A stretch of 64,000 nt of DNA from Chionoecetes opilio (GCA_016584305.1 JACEEZ010015381.1:45207-109206), one strand, 5' to 3'. Positions 23,489 to 38,280 are shown, counted from the stretch's first letter. The notes: generated by a model not told the origin, from the letters alone. Program-made: numbers and translations.

Positions 23489-25068
23489 GATAGAAGAATT
23501 CAAAATGGGTATTATAGTGTTTCGTTAGAAATTGCCTATTTAATTACTGTAAGCTTATAAATAGGAGTTTGAGACATCTATATTGTGATACAAATGTAGA
23601 TTACACGTGTTTTTCACAGTTTCTTGTTAATTGTAGTGTTATATCATTAATAGAAGGAATTTACCTTATGATAATGCTTTATACCCTCAAAATGTGTTCT
23701 TTTCAATGATTTTAGCTAGTTATCGGTGATATAGAGATGGTTTCCTAGTAATTGAAGTATACAATCCTTTTTTTAGAATAATTCGCACCTATAACTAGCT
23801 TATATTACATTAAGCTATTAAATAGAAGAGTAAGAGGTTATTTATTGTGATATAACGTTATATTGCTAGCGTTTTTCATAGTTTCTTGTAAACTGTAGCG
23901 TTATTGTATATACACAAGTAGTTTTACTTATCATATTGCTCTAAACCCATAAAATGTAGTGTTTTCAATGATATTAACTAATTATCGGTGATATATAGCT
24001 GTTTTCCTACAAATTGATGTATAAAATCCTCTTTTTAGAATAATTTGCACCTATAAGTAGCTTAAATTACATTAAGCTATTAAATAGAAGAGTAAGAGGT
24101 TATTTATTGTGATATAACGGTATATTGCAAGCGTTTTTTATAGTTTCTTGTAAACTGTAGCGTTATTGTATATATACAAGTAGTTTTATTTATCATATTG
24201 CTATAAACCCATAAAATGTAGTGTTCTCAATGATATTAGCTAGTTATTGGTGATATATAGCTGTTTTCCTACAAATTGAAGTATAAAATCCTCTTTATAG
24301 AATAATTTGCACCTATAAGTAGCTTACATTACATTAAGCTATTAAAGAGAAGAGTAGGAGGTTATTTATTGTGATATAACGGTATATTGCAAGCGTTTTT
24401 CATAGTTTCTTGTAAAGTGTAGCGTTATTGTATATATACAAGTAGTTTTACTTATCATATTGCTATAAACCCATAAAATGTAGTGTTTTCAATGATTGTT
24501 ATTACAATATTACTAGTTATCAGTGAAGAGCTGTTTTTTTCTACAAATTTCAGTATATTTCTTTATATCTGTAGTTAAATAGCTTTTGATATTTGCTACA
24601 ACTATATTTTACAAAATTAATAGCTAAAAATATGTATTTTCATGAAATTTAGATATCAATTTCAATCATAAAAACAATGTTTTTTCAAGTATTTTAATGT
24701 ATTTTGAAAGCCTAAAAAAAAATGTCGACATTGGACATTATTTAGCACTTTTACACAACTATATTTTACAAATATTATGAGCTCTAGAATATGTGTTTTT
24801 CATGAAATTATGTCTCAATTTAATTCTTCAAAACAACGTTTTTTTCAAGTATTTAAATGTATTTTTTGAAGCCTAAAAAAGGTCGAAATTTGACATATTC
24901 AGCACTTTTATACAACTTATTTTACAATATTATGAGATTAGAAATGTGTTTTTTCATGAAATTTTAATGTATCAATTTAATTCTTCGTAACAAGTTTTTT
25001 CAAGTTGTCTTTAAGATTTTTAAAGGGCCTAAAAATGTCGAAAATTGACATTATCAGCTTTTTTTTTT
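23489..25068 (+). repeat. Higher-order unit F13 (about 1.58 kb), hybrid A'
   Basis: Composition is U, A', two A copies (starts near 23845 and 24107), A-end from about 24369 (with the GTTATTACAATATTAC insertion near 24497) and three B copies. The A' begins as delta (TTATGATAATG at about 23667) but ends as gamma (GATATAGAGATGG and CTAGTAATTG near 23728-23755), so it looks recombinant. The sequence is clean to about 24650. Confidence 0.87.
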
Positions 25069-26902
25069 ATAGAGAAATTTCAATAATGTGGTATTAAGTT
25101 GTTTTCGTTAGAAATTTGCTATTTAAACTACTGTAAGCTTAATAATAGGAGTTTGAGACTCTATCATTGTGATACAATTGTATATTCACTCGTGTTTTTC
25201 ACAGTTTCTTGTTTTAATTGAAGTGTTATATCATTAATGAAGGAATTTACCTAATGATAATGCTTTATACCCTCAAAATGTTCATCTTCAATGATTATAC
25301 CTAGTTATCGGTGATATAGAGATGGTTTTTGTAATTGAAGTATTACAATCCTTTTTTTAGAATTATTTGCACTATAAGTAGCTTATATTACATTAAGCTG
25401 ATAATAGAAGAATATAGGTTAATTATGTGTGATACACGGTATATTGCATGCGCTTTTCATAGTTTCTTGTAACTGTAGCGTTATTGTATATATACAAGTA
25501 AGTTTTTAACATCATATTGACTAGAAACCCAGAAAATGGTAGAGTGTTTCTCAATGATATTAACTAGTTATCGGTGATATATAGCTGTTTCTACAAATTG
25601 ATGTTAAAAATCCTCTTTATAGAATAAATTTGCACCTATAAGTAGCATTACATTACATTATGACTATTAAATAGAAGAGATAGGATGTTATCTATTGTGA
25701 TAAACGGGATATTGCAAGGCTTTTTCATTAGTCTCTTGTAAAGGTAGCGTTAAGGTCACATTTATACAAGGAGTTTTACTTATAAATTGCTCTAAACCAA
25801 TAAAATGTAGTGTTTTCAATGATATTACTAATTACGTGAATATGCCTGTTTTCCTACAAATTTATGTTAAAATCCGCTTTTAGAATAAGTTGCCCTATAA
25901 GTAGCTTACATCATTCAGCTATTTAAATAGAAGAGAGTAGGAGGTTATTTATTGGGATATAACCCCCCGGTATAATTGCAAGCGTTTTCATAGTTTCTTG
26001 TAAACTGTAGCGTTATTGTATATATACAAGTAGTTTTACTTATCATTATGCTATAAACCATAAAATGTAGTGTTCTCAAATGAATTAGTAGTTATTGGTG
26101 ATATTATAGCTTTTTCTACAAAGTGAAGTAAAAATCCTCTTATAGAAAATTTGCAACCTCATAAGGTAGCTTACATTACATTAAAGCTATTAAAAAGAAG
26201 AGTAGGAGTTATTTATGTGATATAACGGTATATTGCAAGGCGTTTTTCATAGTTCTTGTAAGTGTAGCGTTATTGTATATTATACAAGAGTTGTACTTAT
26301 TCATATTGCTATAAACCCATAAAGATGTAGTCGTTTTCAATGATTTTAGCTATTATCAGTGAAGAGTTTTTTTTTTTTCTACAAATTTCAGTATATTTCT
26401 TATATCTGTAGTTAAATTAGCTTTTGATATTTGCACACTAATTTTACAAAATTAATTGCTACAATATGTATTTTCATGAAATTTAGATATCAATTTTAAT
26501 CTTAAATTAACAATGTTTTTCAGTATTTTAAATGTATTTTTGAAGGCTAAAAATGTCGAAATTTGACATTTATTCAGCACTTTTACACAAACTATATTTT
26601 ACAATGTTATGAGCTAAAAATATGTATTTTTCATGACAATTTAGGTATCAATTTAAATCTTATAAACAACGTTTTTTCAAGTATTGTAATGTATTTTTGA
26701 AACCTCAAAAATGTCCGAATTTGACATATTCAGCACTTTACACAACAAATTTACAAATATTATGAGCTTTTAAAATATGTATTTTCATTGAAATTATATT
26801 GTATCAATTTTATTCTCAAAAACACGTTTTTTTCAAGTGTTTTTAATGTATTTTTGAAGGGCTAAAAATGTCGAAAAAATTGACATTATTCAGCCATTTT
26901 TT
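25069..26902 (+). repeat. Higher-order unit F14 (about 1.83 kb, noisy)
   Basis: Composition is U, A' (gamma), three A copies, A-end from about 26215 and three B copies. The second A carries the linked AAGGAGTTTT / CCAATAAAATG variant near 25768-25810. F14 to F16 give the subtype succession gamma, beta, delta over about 4.85 kb. Confidence 0.83.
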
Positions 26903-28071
26903 GATAAGAGAAATTCAAAGGTTGGTATTATAGTTTTTTTCATTAGAAATTGCTATTTTAAAATACTGTAAGCTTTATAATAGGAGTTTGGGACATATAT
27001 TATGATACAATTGTAATTACACGTCCTATTTCATAGTTTCTTGTTAATTGTAGTGTTATATCATTAATAGAAGAATTTACATTATGGGAAAATGCTTTAT
27101 ACCATGAAAATGTGTTCCTTTTCAATGATTTTACCAGTATCGGGATATATAGCTGTTTTCTACAAATGAAGTATACAATCCGTTTTTTTGAATAATTTTC
27201 ACCATAAGTGGCTTACCTACATTAAGTCTGATAAATAGAAGAAGTAAGAGGTTATTTTATTGGATAAAACTCGGTTATATTGCAAAGCGTTTTTTTCATT
27301 AGTTTCGTGTAAAACGTAGCGTTATTGTATATATAAAGTAGTTTTACTTATCATATTGCTATAGGACCATAACAATGTAGTGTTCTCCAATGAATGGCTA
27401 ATTATAATTCTCGGTGATATATAGCTGTTTTTACTACAAATTGAAGTATAAAAATCTTCTTTTTAGAATAATTTGCACCTATAAATAGCTTACATTACAT
27501 TAGCTATTAAAATAGAGCGAGAAGAGGTCTATTTATTGTGATATAACGGTATATTGCAAGCGTTTTTTTTTTCATAGTTTCTTGTAAATTGTAGCTTTAT
27601 TGTAGATATACAAAGTAGTTTACATATCAGATTGCTATAAACCATAAAATGTAGTGTTTCCAATGATTTTAGCTAGTTATCAGTGAAGAGTTGTTTTTTT
27701 CCTACAAAAGTATATTTCTTTAATCTGTAGCTAAATAAGCTTTTTATATTTTGCTACAACTATATCTTACAAAATAATACTAAACTATGTATTTTTTAGA
27801 CATTTAGCTATCAATTTCTATGTTAATAAAAAACAATGTTCTGTTTCAAGTATTTTAATGTATTCTTGAAAAGGCTAATAAAAATGTCGAATTTGAAATA
27901 TCAGCACTTTTTACAAAACTATAGTTTTACATTGTTATGAGCTAAAAATATGTATTTTCATGAAAGTTAGGTATCAATTTAATCTTAAAAAACAACGTTT
28001 TTCAATATTTTAATGTATTTTTGAAGGGCTAAAAAATTTCGAAAATTCGCCATTATTCAGCCCCTTTTTTT
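26903..28071 (+). repeat. Higher-order unit F15 (about 1.17 kb, noisy)
   Basis: Composition is U, A' (beta, with AAGTGGC near 27207), one A with the AATTATAATT expansion near 27405, A-end and two B copies. The expansion is shared with the alpha units F1, F3 and F12, so the A' and the following A have been reshuffled between unit types. Confidence 0.84.
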
Positions 28072-29919
28072 GATAGAGAAATTCAAAATGTGATTATAGT
28101 TGTTTTCGTTAGAAATTGCTATTTTAATCTACTGTAAGCTTATAATAGGAGTTTGAGGACCTCTATATTGTGATACAAATGATATAACACGTGTTTTCAT
28201 AGTTTCTTGTTAATTGTAGTGTTATATCATTAATAGAAGGGAATACCTTATGATAATGCTTTATACCTCAAAATGTGTTCTTTTCAATGATTTTAGTTAA
28301 GTTATAGGTCGATATATAGCTGTTTTCTACAAATGAAAGTATACAATCCTTTTTTTAAGAATAATTGAACTATAAGTAGTTACATTACATTAAGCTAATA
28401 AAATAAAAGAGTAATAGGTTATTTATTGTGATATGAACGGTATATCATGCGTTTTTCATAGTTTCTTCTAAACTGTAGCGTTATTGTAATCACTATACAA
28501 GTAGTTTTACTTATAATATTGCTATAAACCATAAAAATGTAGTGTTCTCAATGATATTAACTAGTTATCTGTGGGATTATAGCTGTTTCCTACAAATGGA
28601 TGTATAAAATCCTCTTTTTATAGAATAATTTGCCACCTATAAGTAGCTTACCCATCTACTTAAGCTATAAATAGAAGAGTAGGAGTTTATTTATTGTGAT
28701 TATAACGGTATATTGCAAGCGTTTTCATAGGCTCTTGTAAAGTGTAGCGTTATGTATATATACAAGGAGTTTTACTTATCAAATTGCTCTAAACCAATAA
28801 AAGTAGTGTTTTAATAATATTACCTCATTATCGGTGATATATCAGCTGTTTTCCTACAAATTGATGTATAAAATCCTCTTTTTAGAATAATTTGCACCTC
28901 ATAAGTAGCTTTAATTACATTAAGCTATTAAATAGAAGAGTAAGAGGTTATTTATGTGATATAACGGTATATTGCAAACGTTTTCATAGTTTCTTGGAAA
29001 ACTGTAGCGTTATTGTATATATACAAGTAGTTTTATTTATAAATTGACTATAAACCCCATAAAATGTAGTGTTCTCAATGATATTAGTAGTTATTGGTGA
29101 TATATAAGCGGTTTTCCTACAAATTGAAGTATAAATCCTCTTTTATAGAATAATTTGCACCTATAAAGTAGCTTTACCATTACATAAGCTATTAAAGAGA
29201 AGAGTAGGAGGTTATTTATTGTGACTATAACGGTATATTGAAAGCGGTTTCATAGTTTCTTGTAAAGTGTGCTTATTGTATATTATACAAAGTAGTTTTA
29301 CTTATTATATTGCTAATAAACCCATAAAATGCTAGGTTTTCAATGATTGTATTACAATATTACTAGTTATCAGTGAAGAGCTGTTTTTTGCTACAAATTT
29401 AAGTATATTTCTTTTATATCTGTGTTAAATTAGCTTTTGATATTGCTAAACTATATCTTTACAAAAATTAATAGCTAAAACATATGTATTTTTCATGAAA
29501 TTTAGATCTCAATTTCAATCATAAAAACAATGTTTTTTTTCAAAGTATTTTAATGTATTTGAAAGCCTAAAAATATCGCCAATGACTATTATCAATTGTT
29601 ACACAATTATATTTTACAATATTATGAGCTTAGAATATGTGTTGTTCATGGAAAATTTCATGTATCAAGTTAATTCTTAAAAACAACGTTGTTTCAAAGT
29701 ATTTAAGGTATTTTGAAACTTTAACAAAAATGTAGAAATTGGACATTATTCAGCAGTTTTATACAAACTATATTTTACAATATATGAGCTTTAGAATTAT
29801 GGTTTTTCATGAAATTTAGTATCAATTTATTCTTCGACACGTTTTTTCAAGGGTTTTAATGTATTTTTAAAGGCCCTAAAAAATGTCGAAAAGGAACATT
29901 ATTCAAGCCCTTTTTTTTT
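28072..29919 (+). repeat. Higher-order unit F16 (about 1.85 kb, noisy)
   Basis: Composition is U, A' (delta), three A copies (starts near 28426, 28695 and 28953), A-end from about 29219 with the TATTACAATATTAC insertion near 29345, and three B copies. It has the same structure and subtype as F8. Confidence 0.84.
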
Positions 29920-32900
29920 GATAGAGAAATTCAAAAGTTGGTTTATAGTTGTTTTCGTTAGAAATTGCTATTTTAAACTACTGTAGCTTATAATAGGAGT
30001 TTGATACTCTATATTGTGATACAATTGTAATATTACTCGTGTTTTTCACAGTTTCTTGTTAATTGACAGTGTTATATCATTAATAGAAGGAATTTACCTA
30101 ATGATAATGCTTTATACCTCAAAATGTCTGTGTCTCTTCAATGATTTACCTAGTTATTCGGTGGGATATAGGAAGCTGGTTTCTAGTAATCGAGTATACA
30201 ATCCTTTTTTTTTAGAATAATTTGACCTATAAGTAGCTTAGATTACATTTAAGCTGATAACTAGAGAATAATATGTTAATTATGTGATATAACGGTATAT
30301 GCATGCGTTTTCATAGTTTCTTGTAAAAACGTAGCGTTTATTGTATATATACAGTAGTTTACTTATCATATTGCTATAAACCCATAAAAAATTTATTGTT
30401 TTCAATGATTATTAGTTGTTATCGGTGATAATATAGAAGTTTTCCTACAAATGAAGTATAAAATCCTCTTTTTAGAATAATTTGCACCTATAAGTAGGTT
30501 ACATTACCTTAAGCTATTTAATAGAAGAGTAAAAAGGTTTTTTTGCGATATAACGTTATATTGCTAGCATTTTTTTTATAGTTTCTTTTAAACTGTAGCG
30601 TTTTTGTTATATAACAAGTAGTTTTAAATTATCATATTGCTATAAAACCCCTAAAATGTAGTGTTTTTAATGAATTAACTATTTTCGGTGATATATAGCT
30701 GTTTTCCTACAAATTGATGTATAAAAGCCTCTTTATAGAATAATTTGCACCCAATAATACTTACATACATTAAGCTATTAAATAGAAGAGTAGGAGGTTA
30801 TTTATTGTGATAAAGACGGTATATTGCAAGCGTTTTTTATAGTTTCTTGTAAACTGTAGCGTTTATTTGTAATATACAAGTATTTTACTTATCATATTGC
30901 TCTAAACCCATAAAATGTAGTGTTTTCAAAGATATTAGCTAATTATCGGTTATATATGCCTGAGTTTCCTACAAATAGAATGTTAAATCCTCTTTTTAAG
31001 AATAATTTTCACCTATAAGTATCTTACCTTACTTAAGCATTAAATTAGAAGAGTACGAGTTTATTTTATTTTGATAAACGTTATATTGCAAGCGTTTTTC
31101 ATATGTTTTGTTTGTAACTGTAGCGTAGTGTATATCTAACAAAGTAGCTTTACTTATCATATTGCTATAAACACACCTGTGAAAATGTAGTGTTCTCAAT
31201 GATATTTCGCTAGTTATTGGTGCATATATCGCTGTTTTCCCTCAATTGAAGTATCAAATCCTCTTTATATAATAATTTTTACCTAGAATGCTTACATTAT
31301 ATTAAGCTATTAATAGAAGAGTAGGAGAGTTATTTTTTGATATAAAGGTATAATTGCAACGCGTTTTTCATAGTTTCTTGTAAAGTGTAGCGTTATTTGT
31401 ATATATCAAGGAGTTTTTTTTACTTATCATATTGCTATAAGACCCTAACATGTGTGTTTCAATGATTTTAGCTAGTTATCTGTGAAGAGCGTTTTTTTCT
31501 TCAATTGAGTATATTCTTGATATCTGTAGTTCAATGGCTTTTGATATTTGCTACAACTATATTTTACAAAATTAATTAGCTAAAAATTGTATTTTTCCTG
31601 AAATTTAATATCGAATTTCAATCATAAAAACAATGTTTTTTCAAGATTTTAATGTATTTTTTGAAAGCCTAAAAATGTCGAATTTGACATTAGTCAGCAC
31701 TTTTACACAATATATTTTACAATGTTATCAGCTTAGAATAGTGTTATTTTCATTAAATTTAATGTATCAAATTTAATTCTTCAAACAAAACGTTTTTTCA
31801 AGTGTGTTAATGTGTATTTTTGAAAGCCTAAAAAATCTCGACATTTGACATTATTCAGCCCACTTTTACACAACGTATATTTTACAATATTATACTTTGT
31901 ACATTACATTAAGCTATTACATAGAAGAGAAGAGGTTTATTATTTGATATAACGTTATATTGCTAGTCGTGTTTTCATAGTTTCTTGTAACTGTAGCGTT
32001 TTGTATATAACAAGTGAGTTTTACTTATCATATTGCTACTAAACCACTAAAATGTATTGTTGCTCAATGGATTAAACTAGTTATCGGTTGATATATAGCT
32101 GTTTTCCTCCAAATTGATGTATAAAAACCCTCTTTATAGAATAATTTGCCACCTATAAGTAGCTTAAATTACATTAAGCTATTAAATAGAAGTAAGAGGT
32201 TTTATTATTGTGATAAGTAACGGTATATTGCAACGTTTTTCATAGTTTCTTGTAACTGTAGCGTTATGTATGTATACAAGTAGTTTTTACTTATCATATT
32301 GCTATAAACCCCTAAAATGTAGTGTTCCTAATGATATTAGCTATTTATTGTCTGATATATGCTTGTTTTCCTACAAATTGGATGTATAAAAGCCTCTTTA
32401 TAGAATAATTTTGCACCTATAAGTCAACTTACATTACATTAATCTATTAATAGAGGAGTCAAGGTTATTTATGTGATATAACTGGTATAGTTGCAAAGCG
32501 TTTTTCAGAGTTTCTGTAAATTGAGCTTTATTGTATATATACAAGTGGTTTTACATATCATATTGCTATACCCCATAAAATGTAGTTGGTTTTTTCAATG
32601 ATTTTGCTAGTTACAGGGAATATTTTGTTTTTTTCCACAAATTGAAGTATATTCTTTATATCCTGTAGCTAATAGCTTTTGATATTTGCTAGCAACTATA
32701 TATCTTACAATAAATTAATAGCTAAAAATATTATTTTTTATGACATGTAGATTATCAATTTCATGTAAAAACAATGTTTTTTCAAGTATTTTAATGTATT
32801 CTTGAAAGCTAAAAAAATGTCGAAAGTTGACTTATCCGCACTTTACACAACTATAAAAAATTTTTTTTACAATTTATGAGCTAAAAATATCTATTTTTCA

Positions 32901-33016
32901 TGAAAATTTAGGTAATCAATTTTAATCTTAAACCAACGTTTTTTCAACAGGTAGATTTTAATGTATTTTTGAAGGGCTTAAAAATTCGAAATTGACATTA
33001 TTCACCCTTGTATTTT
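29920..33016 (+). repeat. Higher-order unit F17 (3.1 kb, composite)
   Basis: Composition is U, A' (gamma), four A copies, A-end from about 31340 and B copies to about 31890. A direct B-to-A jump follows without U or A', then two A copies, A-end from about 32470 and two B copies. The jump matches the one at 4361 in F2, so the B-A fusion existed before these copies separated. Confidence 0.8.
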
Positions 33017-34917
33017 GATAGAGAAATTCAAAAGTGTATTATAGTTGTTTCTGTTAGAAATTTGGCTTATTTTAAATACTGTAAGCTTATATACGAGTTT
33101 GAGATTCTATATGTGATACATTCTCTAGTTACACTCGTGTTTTTTTTTCACCCGTTTTTGTTAATTGAAGTGTTATATCATTAATAGAAGAATTTACCTA
33201 ATGATAATGCTTTATACCCTCAAATGTGTTCTCTTCCAATGATTATACATAGTTTATCGGTATATGAACCTGGGTTTCCCTAGTTATTGAAGTATACAAT
33301 CCTTTTTTTTAGAATAATTTGCCACCTATAAGTAGCTTACATTACATTAAGCTATTAATATCGAGACTCGTACGAGGTTATTTATTGTGGATATAACGTT
33401 ATATTGCTAGCGTTTTTCATAGTTTTCTTGGGTAACTGTTATCGTTATTGTATATACACAAAGTATTTTACTTATCATATTGCTATATAAACCCATAAAT
33501 GTATGTGTTCCAATGAGATTAACGTGAGTTATCGTGATATATAGCTGTTTTCCCTACAAATTGGATGTTATAAAGCCTCTTTAAAGAATACTTTGCAACC
33601 TATCAGTACTTACATACATAAGCTATTAAGATAGAATAGTGGAGGTTATTTATTGTATATGAAGGTATATTGCAAGCTGTTTTTCATAGTTTATTGTAAA
33701 CTGTATGCGTTATTGTATATATAGCAAGTAGTTTTATCTTATCATATTGCTATAGAACCATAAAATGTAGTGTTCCTAATGATATTGCTAGTTATTGGTG
33801 ATGATATAACTGTTTTTCCTACAAAGTTTGGATGTTAAAGCCTCTTTATTAGCCATATTTGCACCTATAAGTATGCTTACATTACATTCGCTATTAAATA
33901 GAAGAGTCATATGGTTATTTATTTGTGATTATAACGTTATATTGCAATGCAATTTTTCATAGTTTTTTGTAAACTGTAGCGTTAGTTATTATACAAAATT
34001 AGTTTTTAACTTATCATATTGCTATACAACCCATAAAATGTAGTTGTTCTCCACTGATATTAGCTCGTTATTTGGTGATATATACTGTTTTCTACAATTG
34101 AAGTATAAATCCTCTTTATAGAATATTTGCACCTATAAGTTACCTTACTTATATTAAGCTTAATTAAATAGAATAGTAGAGGTTATTATTGTGATATAAA
34201 GGTATATATGCGAGCGTTTTTCATAGTTTTTCTTGTAAACTGTGCTTTATTGTATATATACAAAAGTATTTTTTACTTATCATATTGCTATAAACCCATC
34301 AAATGTAGTGTTTTCAATGATTGAGCTAGTTATCAGTGAAGAGTTTTTTTTTCTACAAATTGAAGTATAGTATGCTTTATGTATCCTGTAGTTAAATAGC
34401 TCTGTTGAATATTTGCTACGACTATATTTACAAAATAATAACTAATGAATATTTGTTTTTCATGAAATTTAGATATCAATTTTAATCTTAAATACAATGT
34501 TTTTTTCAAGTATTTTTTAATGTCTTTTTGAAAAAAAAGGGCGGGCTAAAAAATGTCGAAATTTGACATTATTCAGCACTTTTATAACACAACTTATATC
34601 TTTAAGCAATGTTTATGAGCTAAAAAATTGTATTTTTCATGAAAGTTTAGGTAATCAATTTTAATCCTTATAACAACGTTTTTTCAAGTATTTTAATGTA
34701 GTTATTCGAACGCCTAAAAAATGTTGAAATTTGACATTATTCAGCACTTTTACACAACAATATTGTACAATGTATTATGAGCTTAAATATGTATTTTTCA
34801 TGAATTTATGTATATCAATATTATTCCTAAAATACAACGTTTTTTCAATTGTTTTAATGTATTTTTGAAAGGGCTAAAAATGTCGAAAAGTGTGAGCATT
34901 TTATTCAGCCCTTGTTT
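33017..34917 (+). repeat. Higher-order unit F18 (about 1.9 kb, noisy)
   Basis: Composition is U, A' (gamma), three A copies (starts near 33380, 33650 and 33920), A-end from about 34188 and three B copies from about 34420. Its length slightly exceeds the 1,829 bp expected for this class because insertions outnumber deletions in the noise here. Confidence 0.82.
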
Positions 34918-36356
34918 GATAGTAAGACATTCAAATGTGGTATTAAGTTGTTTTCGTTAGAAGTTGCTATTTTAAACTACTGTAAGCTTATAATAGGAGT
35001 TTGAACTCTATATTGTGATACAATTGCATATTACACGTGTTTTTCATAGTTTCTTGTTAATTGTAGTGTTATATCATTAATAAGGAATTTACCGGTGTGA
35101 AAATGCTTTTACCCCAAAATGTGTTCTTTTTCATGATATTAGCTTTTATCGGTGATATATAGCTGTTTTGCCTACAAATTGAAGTATAGAAATCTCTTTT
35201 TAGAGAATTTTGCACTATCCGTAAGCTTACATTACATTAAGCTATTAAATAGAATAGAGTAAGAGGTATTTATTTGTGTGATTAAACTTTATATTGCGTA
35301 GCGTTTTTCATAGTTTTCTTGTAAACCTGTAGCGTTATTGTATATATACAATAGTTTTTTACTTATCATACGCTATAACCCATAAAAATGTAGTGTTCCT
35401 AATGATATGTACTAGTTATTGGTGAGGATATACTGGTTTTCCTCCAGAATAGGGATTTATACAAGCCTCTTTAGAGAATAAATTTGCACCTATAGTGCTT
35501 ACATTACATTCAGCTATTAAATAGAAAGTAATAGGGTATTTTTTGTGATATAACGTTATATTGCAGCATTTTTTCATGAGTTTTTTTGTAAACTGTAGTC
35601 GTTATTGTATATATACAAGGTAGGTTTTTATTTATCATATGCTATAAACCCATAATGTTACTGTCTCAATGATATTAAGCTAGTTTATTTGGTGTGATAT
35701 ATAGCGTTTTTCCTACAAATTGAGTATAAATCCTCTTTATAGATAAATTTGCACCTATAAGTAGCTTACATTACATTACTATTCTAAAGAGAATATAGGA
35801 GGTTATTTAATTGTGAATATACGGTATATGCATCCGTGTTTTTGTCGGGGTGGTGTTTATTTAAGTTGTACCGTTATTGTATATATACAAAGTAGTTTTT
35901 ACTTATCATATTTGCGATAAACCCATAAAATGTAGTGTTTTCAATGATTTGAGCTAGTTATCAGTGGAGCTGTTTTTTCTACAAATTGAAGTATATTTCT
36001 TATATCTGTAGTTTAAATACTTTTGATATTTGCTACCTATATTTTTAAAAAATTAATAGCTGAAAAATAATGTTATTTTTCATGAATTAGTATATCAATT
36101 TCAAATCTAAACCAATGTTTTTTCAAGTATTTTACTGTGATTTTTGAAAGCCTAAAAAAATGTCGAAATTTGACATTATTTCGCACATTTACACCCTAGT
36201 ATTTTACAATATTATGAGCTTAGAGGGATAATGTTTTTTTCATTAAATTTATGTGATCAATTTATTCTCGTACCAACGTTTTTTTCAAGTGTTTTTAATG
36301 TATTTTTAAGGGCTAAAATGGTCGAAAAATTTGACATTATTCAGCTTTTGTTTTTT
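34918..36356 (+). repeat. Higher-order unit F19 (about 1.44 kb, noisy)
   Basis: Composition is U, A' (alpha), two A copies (starts near 35275 and 35540), A-end from about 35805 and two B copies. It is the only legible example of the 2A+2B class (expected 1,411). The final B has lost the clean dyad. Confidence 0.8.
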
Positions 36357-38280
36357 TATAGGAAATTCATGTGGGTATGATAGTTTTGTATATCTGTATG
36401 AAATTGCTATTTTAAACTATTGTAAGCTTTAAAGGGGTTTTTAGACTCTATATTGTGATACAATTGAATTAACCGTTTTTCAAGTTTCTTGTTAATTGTA
36501 TGTTTATTTAATAGAAGGAATTTTCCTTTTAAAAAAGCTTATACCCCCAAAATGTTTCTTTTCAAAGATTTTTACCCGTTTTCGGGGATATATCTTTTTC
36601 CTACAAAAAAAGTTAAATCCTTTTTTTTGAAAATTTCACCTATAAGGGTTACATTACATTAAGCTATAAATAGAAGAGTAAGAGGTTTTTATTTTGAATA
36701 ACTTTTTATTTCTGCTTTTTTTATAGTTTCTTGTAAAATGTAGCGTTATTGTATTAACAATAGTTTTACCTTTATATTGCTATAAACCCATAAAAGGGGG
36801 TTCTAATGAATTATATTAGGTGAATTTTAAACTTTTTCCCCCAAATTGAGTATAAAAGCCTCTTTATGAATAATTTTTCACCCATAAGGCTTACATTTTA
36901 ATTTACTATTAAATAGAAGAGTAAAAATTATTTTTTTGGAATAACGTTATATTGCAAGCATTTTTCAAAGTTTTTGTAAACTGTGCGTTTGGGATATATA
37001 AAGTAGTTTTATTATATATTGCTTAAAACCCTAAAAGTATGTTTCAATGATATTAGCTATTATTTGTAATATGCTGTTTTTTTCCCACAAAATTTGGGTT
37101 TAAAAACCTCTTTTTTAAAAAATTTGCCCTATAAGTAGCTTTCTTTAAAATTTAAACTATTAAAAAAAGAGTAGGGGGGATTATTTGATATAAAGGTATA
37201 TTTTCGCGTTTTTTTTTAAGTTTTTTGTAAAATGTACGTTATTGTATATATACAAGTAGTTTTTTTATATATTGCTAAAAACCCCTAAAAAAGTAGGTTT
37301 TTTAATGATTTTAGCTTTATGGTAAAAACTGTTTTTTTTTTACAAAATTTTAGTATAAACCCCCTTTTTTAGAATAATTTTACTATAAGGTTACATTTAA
37401 TTGCATTTAAAAGAAAAAAGGTTTTTTTTTTGATATAAATATAAAAAAATTTTTTTTATTTTGTTTTTTTGAAAAAGGGAGCTTTTTTGTAAAACAATAT
37501 TTTTTTTTTTTTTCAATTGTTTTTTAAACCCCCAAAATTGTTTCTAGATTTAGTATTTTTTTAAAAACTTTTTCCCTAAAAAAAAGTATTTTAAACCCCT
37601 TTTTTAAAATAAAATTTTACTTAAGACTTACAAATTATATTAAATAAAGGTAAAGGTTTTTTATTTTGTATAATTTATTTTCGGCCTTTTTCATGTTTTT
37701 TTAAATGATTTTTAAATAAAAAAGTATTTTACTTACATTTTATAAAATTAAAATGTGTGTTTTTTGTTTTGTTTTTGGAAATTTTTTTTAAAATTAAGAT
37801 AAAATTTTCTTTTATATTTGAAATATTTTTTTATATTTTGTAATATTTTTTTAAAAAAAGGGAAAACTTTTAAAAATATATTTTTTAAAATGTTTTTTAC
37901 AATTTTAAAACCCTTAAATAAAATTTTTTTCATTTTTAAGTATTTTGAAAGGTTTTTAAAAATTTTGAAATTTTTTTTTTTTTTTTCACCTAATTTTTTA
38001 AAAAAGTAATAAAAATAGTTTTTTAAAAATTTATCCCAAAATTTTTAATCTAATAACAAAATTTTTTAAATTTTTTAAATTTTTGAAAAAAACCCCAAAA
38101 AAAATGCCCCAAATTTACATTATTCGCATTTTAAAAAAATTTTAAAAAAATTATACTTAAAATTTTTATTTTTTGAAATTTTTGGGTATCAATTTTTTTT
38201 TAAAAACCAAATTTTTTCAAGTTTAATTTATTTTTAAAGGGGTAAAAAAAGTAAAAATTTTGAATTATTGCCCTTTTTTT
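36357..38280 (+). repeat. Higher-order unit F20 (homopolymer-collapsed)
   Basis: U and a beta-like A' are still readable near 36361-36560, then A starts near 36690, 36930 and 37180. From about 37430 the text dissolves into T and A runs with only repeat words left. B words reappear near 38100-38280. The spacing still fits tandem A and B copies, so this is unresolved satellite rather than a new element. Confidence 0.65.

Noticed and set aside
37748..38009. Lys/Phe-rich frames of about 60 codons on both strands
   Set aside because: They lie in homopolymer-collapsed sequence where A and T runs create long Lys and Phe stretches by chance.
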